Below, piece by piece: positions 13,701 through 21,277 of a DNA stretch of 64,000 nt. Origin of the DNA: Ecdyonurus torrentis (taxonomy: Eukaryota; Arthropoda; Insecta; Ephemeroptera; Heptageniidae); the NCBI GenBank assembly GCA_949318235.1, contig OX439129.1, positions 21,686,402 to 21,750,401 on the forward strand, read 5' to 3'. The position numbers were made by a program, and so were the translations under genes. The notes beneath the pieces were generated by a model, which made no database searches, was not told the DNA's origin, and saw nothing but the letters and a program-made list of their open reading frames with translations. Position 1 is the first letter of the stretch. Every line of letters starts with the position of its first letter.

Positions 13701-14799
13701 CATAAGTCTTACATTTTCTCAGTTTCCTATATGATGTGGTTTTTATTGCCCACAGGTGATTCCTTATATTGCTAGCGAGTTTCGAAAAGATAAGATCTGG
13801 CTACGACGTACTAGGCCCAGCAAGCGAACATACCAAGTTGTTCTGGCACTTGATGACTCGTCCAGTATGGCAGACAATCATTCTAAGGAGGTAAGCATCT
13901 GGGTCATTTTTCATTTTACATTGCAGGCTGGAGTGAGTTCATGGTAATAATAAATCTTTTGTTTTCCAGCTGGCATTTGAGTCCCTGGCATTAGTGAGTC
14001 AGGCCTTGACTTTGCTTGAGGCTGGGGAACTTGGAGTGCTCAGTTTTGGGGAGGAACCAAGCATTCTGCACCCTCTTGGAGAAACCTTCACTGAGGAGAG
14101 CGGCGCAAAGTAAGTTATAGTTTGTTTTTTTTATTATTATTATTAATTATTACTTTTGTGGCTCCAAGGTCTATTGTTTTTTACCATGTTAATTAAAAAT
14201 GGTTATATTGATTAAAAATTTGTGCACTAGGCTCCTGCAGCAGCTGAGTTTCTCTCAACGCCACACTCGAGTGGGCAAGCTTGTGAATTTTGCAACAACC
14301 ATGCTGACGTCATGTGCACGTCAGTCCCAGGGCTCTCAACTTGCGCAGCTGCTGCTCATCGTGAGTGATGGACGTGGTGTGTTCAGCGAGGGTCGAGAGG
14401 TCGTACACCAAGCAGTGAGAGCCGCCAGGGAGGCGCGCATATTTATAGTCTTCCTTGCCATAGAGGACCCTAACAGCAAGGTAAAAGCAGCTGCCAGTCA
14501 AATTGATTGTTTCAATTTGCGTTCATTCTATTATTGCTATCATTATAAATAGAGTTACATTTACTCGCTGTATTTTCCTGCTTGATTTTAATTATTCTAA
14601 TTTTATTTTTCAGGACTCTATATTGGACATTCGAATGCCTGCATTTAGTGGTGGTAAACTTCAAGGCATTGCTTCATATCTAGACAATTTCCCCTTCCCA
14701 TTTTACTTGATTTTACGAGACGTGGAGAGCTTGCCGGCAGTTCTGAGCGACGCTTTGAGACAATGGTTTGAACTTATGGCTGCCGCCATGCAGAACTAA
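1..14799 (+). CDS. MDN1: Midasin, C-terminal 2083 residues (partial at 5' end)
   Basis: Midasin is a dynein-like AAA+ ATPase that strips assembly factors from pre-60S ribosomes in the nucleus. Its C-terminal MIDAS domain binds UBL domains of factors such as Ytm1 and Rsa4. The window opens inside a coding exon. I read 35 exons: 1-187, 408-638, 858-1066, 3130-3397, 3469-3736, 3832-4007, 4506-4732, 4859-5064, 5414-5628, 5687-5797, 6064-6234, 6353-6567, 6761-6923, 7047-7178, 7471-7693, 7877-8071, 8261-8424, 8641-8774, 8958-9099, 9266-9460, 9539-9703, 9923-10118, 10510-10638, 10725-10936, 11047-11163, 11227-11416, 11522-11619, 11923-11997, 12266-12353, 12869-13143, 13300-13464, 13756-13890, 13970-14109, 14231-14480, 14614-14799. 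All join in frame and end at TAA 14797-14799. The family-typical order is linker, D/E-rich stretch, PLDLPDDL motif, then a VWA domain with DDSSS. The AAA ring lies outside the window. Confidence 0.95.
1225..1310. repeat. Small foldback element in a midasin intron
   Basis: Two arms of about 30 bases, beginning GTACC and ending GGTAC, are near-perfect reverse complements around a short loop. The left arm lies at about 1226-1253 and the right at about 1281-1309. The size and structure fit a MITE-like foldback. It lies in the large 1067-3129 intron and has no coding capacity. Confidence 0.7.
1372..1668 (-). mobile_element. 5'-truncated LINE 3' end in a midasin intron
   Basis: On the minus strand an open frame of up to 77 codons (1436-1669) encodes a tail typical of the C-terminus of LINE reverse transcriptases: GRRDRGRPKTSW, then EDRKLW-like residues (here QDRKLW). 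A short 3' UTR ending in an ATGT microsatellite follows. The 12-base sequence TTCTCCTGTTTA occurs at both ends (1360-1371 and 1669-1680) and is a clear target-site duplication. This is a dead 5'-truncated copy, inserted antisense to midasin. Confidence 0.85.
2190..2582. mobile_element. Possible TTAA-flanked MITE
   Basis: TTAA flanks both ends (2186-2189 and 2583-2586). The ends are imperfect inverted repeats: GGCAGTGGGGGACCGA on the left, and GGGGGTAGGTGACCGA when the right end is reverse-complemented. TTAA duplication is the hallmark of piggyBac-type insertion. The interior is AT-rich with no convincing frame. The arms match at only about two thirds of positions, so the call is tentative. 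Confidence 0.4.
5228..5300. repeat. Degenerate single arm of the GTGCTCTAATCTCTAC repeat family
   Basis: This stretch in the intron before the 5414 midasin exon resembles, with many substitutions, one arm of the repeat at 12536-12715 and at 24460-24563. It has a GAGAATCTT start, a TTGCTCTAAT core and a CTACGTACTATTTTCT end. No partner arm was seen nearby, so it looks like an old solo fragment. Confidence 0.45.
8261..12353 (+). other. MDN1: Midasin acidic (D/E-rich) region, 13 exons
   Basis: Exons 17 to 29 encode a long low-complexity stretch dominated by Glu, Asp, Gln and Gly. It matches the flexible acidic segment that tethers the midasin MIDAS domain to the linker. The 10510-10638 exon carries the family-diagnostic PLDLPDD followed by ENPFDIPE. 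The 9266-9460 exon begins GFNMPED, matching the family entry into the acidic stretch. The region is cut into many small exons (75-212 bp). The 8261 exon has a tandem NAG-NAG acceptor, so an isoform differing by one alanine is possible. Confidence 0.85.
9733..9815 (-). repeat. Second copy of the LINE 3' terminus
   Basis: The segment from the ATACATAC tract through TCATGATAC, GGGGTAAGCCAACAACACAG and GACCTAGTGAT is a diverged copy of 1376-1452, the 3' UTR of the LINE fragment in an upstream intron. Only the last 80 or so bases are present, consistent with severe 5' truncation. It lies in the intron after the 9539-9703 midasin exon. Confidence 0.7.
12536..12715. repeat. Foldback element related to the ends of the 22911-24561 element
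   Basis: The left arm (about 12536-12607: GATTAGAG, GTTGAATTGAAAAT, ATTCTCTAAT, TAGTAAATTGG) and the right arm (about 12638-12712) are imperfect reverse complements. Both are diverged versions of the 104-bp sequence that bounds the hammerhead-bearing element in the next gene. Here the arms occur without ribozyme sequence, so the 104-bp module appears to exist as its own small foldback family. Confidence 0.7.
12869..14799 (+). other. MDN1: Midasin MIDAS / VWA domain (six exons)
   Basis: These exons encode the C-terminal von Willebrand A-like domain. A conserved lead-in reads INMRKVIPYIASEFRKDKIW. The metal-ion-dependent adhesion site follows as LALDDSSSM (exon 13756-13890), with the D-x-S-x-S geometry intact. 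A second metal-loop candidate, VSDGRG, lies in exon 14231-14480. The family's C-terminal block containing LRDVESLP precedes the stop. No disabling mutation is visible, so substrate binding is expected to be functional. Confidence 0.92.
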
Positions 14800-16990
14800 C
14801 CTAATTTACAATTCAGAGTCAATTGGTTTCAATAACCAATACGTTGATTACTTTTAAAATATCTGATATACCTACATGTAAAAAAAAATAAAATAAAAAA
14901 AAAATCATGCATTTTTTTAGAGTAGTAACAACAGTAAGTTTGTCATTGCTTCACTATTTTATCTTTTATTATAGATTATGTGAACTTGAGTTATCTTTTG
15001 TGGCTTAAAAAAAATGTAAATAAAACTATTGACTGTAATTCTTTTTCTATTTATAGTATTATTGTAAAAATAAAAGTATTTTTCACATGAGTAGAGTATT
15101 ATGTTCTATTAGAACAAGAGAAATCGTGTTAAAAAAACATTTCATGTTGTGCTGTGCATTGCTAACTAATTTAAAGCAGCTTTAAGACTTGCATTTCATG
15201 TTCAATAATTTATACTCTTAATGTCTTTACTATTTTGCTCAACAATCTAAAAATTAGCAGGTGGTATGGTGATAGTAAAACTATATCAGCTACAAGATAT
15301 TGTTTATTTCTGAGAGTGACATTATTACACTTTTAGGAATGATATTGAAATATGTACACATTGGAAAATAAAAATCATGTATTTTTCAATGTTGTGCATT
15401 TGGGAAAAAGACAATAAATTGCATTTTTTTAAATACATTTAGTAGAAAATAATGCAGCAAGTTGGTGGAGAAAAACATAACACAAAATTAATAATGTTTA
15501 TGTCAGATGGGCTGACATCATTACAATATAATAGGCCTTTTAAATCCCTATTGTCTCATGAAAAAACTTAAGTGACAGCGTGTGAGATTTTAACAAATTC
15601 CTAAAAAAACATACAAAGAAAGTAAAACCAAAAAAAAAAAAAAAATCCCACAAGGTTTTTTACGGCTTTTTGAATAAATAAAACGCACTTTTTTTAAATA
15701 ATATTAATAGCATTTTGAAATAGGCCTATTGTAATATTACGAAGCTTGTTTATAAACCTGTTCTCCCCTCCCCCTCCGCCCCCCAATGCACAATCTCATT
15801 GAAAAAAGCAATAGACCATCACCATTTTTTCATGTCTGTCCTAGGCTCAAAAACAATAGGTTTACAAACAAGCTATTTAAGGATTTAAGATAATCAGTAA
15901 ACATTTTCTGACTTGAAAATAATAGTAATTATAAAAATAAAGTTGAGATGCTAATGATATTAAAATTATCCTTGTACACATCAGGTGTAATAAAACTTTC
16001 TTGCTGCATAATTGATATTTTATTTATATAATAGACAACTTCAAGTAATCAGGACATGTTACTGGCAAGGTCATTGTTGCACTTGATGCACAGTACAGTA
16101 TGTTAAATTGAGGGTTTTAAAATGTAAATTGCTCACTTCCAAAGTTCTATAACACGTTAAATCCCACATGACTGTAAAGTAAAAAGCATACCTTAAAAAG
16201 TATGAAGGGCATGAATGAGCCCTGCCCAAAGGAACAAGGTGAGAAAAAACAAAGGGGAAGGGGGTTGTAATAAATTTCAATTGTTTATTTTTTTTAAAGT
16301 ATGAATAAGAATTATATTTTATTCCCATATGAAAAGTGACAAAGTTAAGTACTGTAACTGAAATTTCCAGTGAAACCATCTCTGCTTGGAGCTAACTTTG
16401 CTCTTTTTTCACCTCCTTCCTTTAAATGGGGCCCTTTCACTTATTCACATCATAAATACAAATCGAGTTGTGCTTTTTATACTGTGATGTGTGATTTAAC
16501 ATATTCCAAAACCTTTGAAAGTTAGCAATTGACACTTTACGAACCGAATTTAATATAATAAGGTCTATGCCAGGCAAAATATGTATGAATTGTAACAATG
16601 ACCCTAGCCAATTAGTTGATTAATGTAACTCTTGTCAATGTCTCTATTGTTTACTTATATATTATGCACACACAGACAATTAGTCTAATTATGTGAATAT
16701 TACATATACGTACAAGTTTTGTACACAATTTACATACAGTACAATGCAAGGATTTTTATTTTGTCACTTGTCATCTCAATAGATGAGTACCGTATAGTTT
16801 TTTTTTTTTTTCTCTCTTTTTTTATTCCTTTGAAATATTTTATGATTGATTCTAGTATTATAGAAACAAAAAAGAAAAATGAAGGTTACATAACAGTACT
16901 TACATAAAGATACTGTACCATAAAAAAGTGTTGGAGGAAAAAATAGACAACATAGATTAAGAAGAATACAAATTCTTGACGTTTTAATAA
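14800..16990. other. Midasin 3' UTR and AT-rich intergenic DNA
   Basis: The midasin 3' UTR probably ends after an AATAAA at 15019-15024; an earlier A-rich stretch near 14880 also contains AATAAA-like words. The remainder up to the retrotransposon tail shows only short frames with no recognisable domain, homopolymer runs and a C-rich patch near 15763-15784. I see no gene. Confidence 0.6.
15019..15024 (+). terminator. MDN1: Probable midasin polyadenylation signal (AATAAA)
   Basis: A canonical AATAAA lies 220 bases after the midasin stop codon, followed by T-rich DNA. Earlier AATAAA-like words near 14885-14895 are alternatives. Confidence 0.5.
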
Positions 16991-17120
16991 GCACTAATTT
17001 ATTTATTTTTTTTTTTATTTATTTTTTTTTATTTATTTATTAAACACATTGCGTGTACAACATACATCTAAACATTCAACTCATAAACATTACATATAAT
17101 ATCAAGATCAAATAACAGTA

Positions 17121-19979
17121 TTATACATGTTGATCAGTGCCCTCGGCATAGTAGGCCATACTTAAATGTCTCCTAGAACATGTGAGGAGATGATACTGTT
17201 CACATGACATCCCACACAAGGAGCAGATACAATTATTATTACAAATATGATATTCTTTAGTGTTACAAATTTTGTGATGAAAACCGTGTGCCGCGTAGCG
17301 GGTGATAATATTACGATTCCTCTGATTTGAGTTTTTCCATGTATCATTTTTTAAAGCTGGTGTATTATAAAATGATAGATTAATATCATCGGTTTTATTT
17401 TCTCTAATTTGAACAAACTTAATAAAATTTTCAGTTTCTGGCAAATTAAATTTTAATCTCAGCTCCCGTACATAAAACTCCTCTCCTGAAAGTTCATAAA
17501 CTAGTCTAGATTTTGTATATTTTGAGAGGCACATTGCTCTCTTAAGAAAACGAGATTTTACAGACTCTAATAAGTTGAAGTCTGTGATGGTTAGATATGA
17601 CCAGAAAATCTCTATTCCATAAGATGCTACAGGTGATATTTTCAGGTGAAAAAGTTTTATGGCCGTTTTCAGAGATAGCAAATGTACGTTTGATATGGTG
17701 AAGGATGCTGTGATGGCACTTTTGCTTCTATCTTTGACATGAGCTGCAAATGTCTTGCCTGATTGCTGTAAGGTAATACCTAGATATTTAAATGAGCTTA
17801 CAAACTCCAATTTAGTTCCATTACAGTAGATATTTTCCGGAGGAGGGTTTGTTTTTGGGCGGCCACCACTTGCATATTTAAACTTCATTATTTTTGTTTT
17901 ATTCGCATTTATTTTTAACCCATTTAGAGAGGCCCATTTAACTAATTTATCCAAAATTTTCTGTAATTTTTCTAAGTTTTTACATATAATAGCCAAATCA
18001 TCAGCATAGATACTGAGAAAGATCTCAGGATCATCTGCTATTAAATTAACAATTTCCTCGATTATAGTTAGTATATCATAGGTTAAAAGGTTGTACAAAA
18101 GAGGACTACTCGGGCCCCCCTGCAAAACTCCATTGCTTTGCAAGATAGGGTCCGAGAGAAGTAAACCATCATTTACAGTTACAAAATTGACTTCCAGTAG
18201 CAGGGCCAGAGCAACAAGTATTTCTTTCGGAAGCTTTTTAGTTTCGATAAGTTTACTTAATAATAACTTTCTATCAACCAGGTCGAATGCTTTTAGAAAG
18301 TCAATGAATAGCACGAATGTACAACTTTTTGGTTCAGCTACATCTTTTAAAATCTGAGCATGCAAATATTTAACGGCTTGAATTGTTGATCTGCCTGGCA
18401 TAAACCCAAACTGTATATCTGGGATAAGATCCTTAGTGCAATCAAAAACTCTCTTACAAATAACTTTATCAAACATTTTGAACATGATGTAACAGTTTGC
18501 AATTCCTCTATAGGAGTTAGTGGACAGAATATTACCTTTACCTTTATACAAAACTTTTAAACGAGACTGTTTCCAGACTTGAGGTAATTTCTTATTTTCA
18601 ATACATAGATTAAAAAAGTTAGCTAAACAGTTGCCCGAAAGCAAACCCCAGACAGCAATATGTTCCTTTGAAATACAATCCGGGCCAGCTGCCTTATTAT
18701 TTTTCATGGAGTTAATAACAGAATTTAATTCCAAGGTAGAGATAGGTTTAAAAATTATATCCGATGAATAATTATCTATTAAACTAATTAAATTCAATGA
18801 ATCTTCTGATGAAAGATTCTTACAGTTTAATATCTCTTTAAAGTGATTCTCCCAATCATGAACAGGAATGGGACATTGGACATTTAGAATTTTGTCTTTT
18901 TTAAGATATGTATATGGAACGCTTTCCGCAATTGAAACTAAATTTTCTTCATATTTAATTTGAAATAGATCCCGTTTTACATTGAGTAATTTTATATATT
19001 CTTTTTTAACTAAATTGAAATGAGTAAGAAGTTGCTTATCTTTAAATCTACAAGCTCTTAATTTAAATAAAAGGTGTAACACGTATTTCCGGAGAAGAAA
19101 AGCTTCCTGATCAAACCACGGTTTTGCTTGCCGCTTAGAATATTTCTTAGGTAAAGCAGAGTTTAATATCAAATATTGAATTTGTTCATATATTTTATCA
19201 ATTTCCCCTTTTATGAAGAGGTCATTTAAAAGTTTAAAATTATTTTGGATCAGGTACATTAGTTTTTCCAGATCTATTTTATTTGTTATATTAGATAATG
19301 GAGTTGTGTACCACTTATTTGATTGCACCTCGTGCAGGAATTTTACATTAAAAATTAGTGGTTGGTGTTTTCTCAGGTGAATACCAGCAAATCTAGGAAA
19401 GTAATGAGAGAGTAGTTTGAATTTTGAGGGATCTATGAATAATAAATCAATCGTGCTGGAACCGTTGTGACAGATATAGGTTTTGTCCATAGGATTATTA
19501 CACAAAATAAAATTTATCTCTGACATGACATCAATAAGAGACTGACCCTTGTCCTTGTCATTGGCATCCATTCTACAATTAAAATCACCTGCCATTATAA
19601 TTGGAGTGTTACTTTTTAAAGCTTGTGAAAAGGCTTCAAGAACCGTCTCGTGAACATCAATTTGCGATAGAGAAGGATTAAGATAAAAACAGATAATACA
19701 TACAGAATTAAAATTTACAATTAAATATCTAGCATTAGGAAAACTGTTGATAACAGGGCCTAGTTTGGGACTGGAGAAACATGAAATACCTCCAGAAGGG
19801 CGCCCTCCCAATCCCTGTATGGCAAACGAATGTGTTGAATAAAAATCTCTTAACTCAAAGCTAACTTTTGAAAATGTTTCAGTTAAAACAAGAATATCTA
19901 GGTTTTTAAACACATTAACATCTGGTAACTTTTTAAAGAGATTTTTAACACCCTCCACATTCCATACAAGAATAGACAA
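17121..19979 (-). CDS. LINE ORF2: APE endonuclease-reverse transcriptase, apparently intact
   Basis: The 952-codon frame encodes the retrotransposition enzyme that nicks target DNA and reverse-transcribes the element RNA. The N-terminus is an APE-like endonuclease (ILVWNVEG, DILVLTET, AGDFNCRMD, STIDLLF). The RT follows: NNKAAGPDCI, YRGIAN, QFGFMPGRSTIQAV, FIDFLKAFD, GVLQGGPSSPLLYN and the catalytic YADD. A C-terminal knuckle reads CSLCG-x(6)-H-x(4)-C. No stop or frameshift interrupts it. The listed first codon is TTG, not ATG, and the first internal ATG lies inside the endonuclease. The frame overlaps ORF1 by roughly 60 bases in the -1 register. Expression therefore probably needs frameshifting or reinitiation. 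Confidence 0.9.
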   Translation of the reverse strand: MSILVWNVEGVKNLFKKLPDVNVFKNLDILVLTETFSKVSFELRDFYSTHSFAIQGLGGRPSGGISCFSSPKLGPVINSFPNARYLIVNFNSVCIICFYLNPSLSQIDVHETVLEAFSQALKSNTPIIMAGDFNCRMDANDKDKGQSLIDVMSEINFILCNNPMDKTYICHNGSSTIDLLFIDPSKFKLLSHYFPRFAGIHLRKHQPLIFNVKFLHEVQSNKWYTTPLSNITNKIDLEKLMYLIQNNFKLLNDLFIKGEIDKIYEQIQYLILNSALPKKYSKRQAKPWFDQEAFLLRKYVLHLLFKLRACRFKDKQLLTHFNLVKKEYIKLLNVKRDLFQIKYEENLVSIAESVPYTYLKKDKILNVQCPIPVHDWENHFKEILNCKNLSSEDSLNLISLIDNYSSDIIFKPISTLELNSVINSMKNNKAAGPDCISKEHIAVWGLLSGNCLANFFNLCIENKKLPQVWKQSRLKVLYKGKGNILSTNSYRGIANCYIMFKMFDKVICKRVFDCTKDLIPDIQFGFMPGRSTIQAVKYLHAQILKDVAEPKSCTFVLFIDFLKAFDLVDRKLLLSKLIETKKLPKEILVALALLLEVNFVTVNDGLLLSDPILQSNGVLQGGPSSPLLYNLLTYDILTIIEEIVNLIADDPEIFLSIYADDLAIICKNLEKLQKILDKLVKWASLNGLKINANKTKIMKFKYASGGRPKTNPPPENIYCNGTKLEFVSSFKYLGITLQQSGKTFAAHVKDRSKSAITASFTISNVHLLSLKTAIKLFHLKISPVASYGIEIFWSYLTITDFNLLESVKSRFLKRAMCLSKYTKSRLVYELSGEEFYVRELRLKFNLPETENFIKFVQIRENKTDDINLSFYNTPALKNDTWKNSNQRNRNIITRYAAHGFHHKICNTKEYHICNNNCICSLCGMSCEQYHLLTCSRRHLSMAYYAEGTDQHV

Positions 19980-19993
19980 CTGTGCCCCAGGCT

Positions 19994-20878
19994 TTACACT
20001 GGTGACACATGTGTCATTGAGAGGGGATGAAGAAAATGCTGATTAGGGGTGAAAGAAGGGATATCATGATAATATGCATGTGTCTTTTCACCTACAGGGG
20101 ATTTTCTATTATCCTCGTCTTCTACCCATGCTTGTGTCATTGCAGGATTATTATAAATTGACGTTTGATTAGGAGGAGGAGTTACACTAAACCGGTAGGG
20201 ATTAGCTGGTGGTTTATCTGCAGGGCTATAAGGAGCAGCAGATACAGATAATGTTGGAATGCAGGTTGGATTTGAGACAGCAAGGAGCGGGGAAGCTGGG
20301 GAGGGTAACAAAGGGCTATTTGGTACCATACAATCTGCTGACGGGCTGCGGCTTACAGGAGATGTTGGGGAAATATGTGACTCTGGGGGAGGGGATGAAT
20401 GAACTTGGGGTGGTTTTGATTGTGGGGATACATTTTTAAGGCTTGTAGAGTACACTGATATATGAATATCGTAGGCCTTAAATTCTTGATAGATTAGCTT
20501 CTTTACATACAGCCAGTTTAATTGATCCAATCCTGCGCCGATCTTAGGGATGGCTAGAGATCTAATGTCATTGTCTCTACAATACAGTCCTAAACCACGT
20601 ACACCGTCATGGAAATTTTTTAAGAATTGATTCTTGTTTTGGGTGTATTTGTGGTGGCTTTGATATTTTGTGACTATATTAAGAATGACTTTTCCTTCAG
20701 ATTGGTGAGGAATCACTGACCCTGGTTTTAAAGTTTTATTTTTTTTCACATTTATTATTAAAAGTGATTTTTTTTTCTCTCGTGTTAATTGCTTAGTGCT
20801 GAACAGAACTAATTCAAAATCACTAAAGTGGTTTTCAGAGTATGAAATAAAACTGTGTTGAAATAAGAATTTATTATT
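19994..20878 (-). CDS. LINE ORF1: partial TARG1-like macrodomain plus proline-rich tail
   Basis: The frame is open from about 20878 to the stop at 19994-19996. It contains no ATG ahead of the domain; the only early start-like codon is GTG at 20749. Residues from LKPGSVIP onward match the C-terminal half of the OARD1/TARG1 macrodomain, which removes ADP-ribose from proteins. The matches are VILNIVTK, the active-site-like loop LAIPKIGAGLDQLNW, and the last strand DIHISVYS. The N-terminal half is missing, consistent with 5' truncation. A serine/proline-rich region follows (many SP and PPP), with no zinc knuckle or RRM of the usual LINE ORF1 types. ADP-ribose hydrolysis is inference; the Asp of GLD is kept. 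Confidence 0.7.
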   Translation of the reverse strand, partial: NNKFLFQHSFISYSENHFSDFELVLFSTKQLTREKKKSLLIINVKKNKTLKPGSVIPHQSEGKVILNIVTKYQSHHKYTQNKNQFLKNFHDGVRGLGLYCRDNDIRSLAIPKIGAGLDQLNWLYVKKLIYQEFKAYDIHISVYSTSLKNVSPQSKPPQVHSSPPPESHISPTSPVSRSPSADCMVPNSPLLPSPASPLLAVSNPTCIPTLSVSAAPYSPADKPPANPYRFSVTPPPNQTSIYNNPAMTQAWVEDEDNRKSPVGEKTHAYYHDIPSFTPNQHFLHPLSMTHVSPV

Positions 20879-20932
20879 TCAAAGCTATTTCATGAAACAA
20901 TCTTAAATGCAAAAGTTATATATCAACATAGA

Positions 20933-20938
20933 TTTATT
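20933..20938 (-). terminator. Probable polyadenylation signal of the zinc-finger gene
   Basis: TTTATT on the plus strand reads AATAAA on the minus strand, about 340 bases after the zinc-finger gene's stop codon. This would place the 3' UTR at about 20915-21277, just before the LINE. Confidence 0.45.
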
Positions 20939-21277
20939 TCATAGTGTGAACTAACTTTAAGAAAAGCAAGTCTCCCTCTTTTCTCAAAGATCTTATTAAT
21001 TTGATACACTTAAAATGCTTAATGCTGTCAATTACAAATTAAGAATATGTGAATATAGTCCATTTAGTCATTATTATTGATTAAATAATAAAGAAGCAAC
21101 GGTTTTGAGATTGACTTAAAGGGATTTCAATCACAATCGCTTCCGTTTTTACGCATCATGCATGGTTGAAATGAATGCAGATGTGTTTGAAATCACTTAA
21201 AAAGGCAGCATCAAAGAAAGTTGCTTATGTATTAGTCAATAATAGATATATATAAGAATTTTCACTTAACTAAAAAA

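Larger units (their letters stand above)
16993..20880 (-). mobile_element. APE-type non-LTR retrotransposon (LINE) with macrodomain ORF1
   Basis: The minus strand carries two consecutive frames, ORF1 (macrodomain plus proline-rich) and ORF2 (endonuclease plus reverse transcriptase). A short 3' UTR and an A/AATAAA-rich tail follow (plus-strand T/ATTT run at 16993-17043). The 5' boundary is uncertain. ORF1 begins in mid-domain with no ATG, so the copy looks 5'-truncated near 20750-20880. It sits between the convergent 3' ends of midasin and the zinc-finger gene. I could not assign a clade with confidence; Jockey- or I-group-like elements fit the overall layout. Confidence 0.9.
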
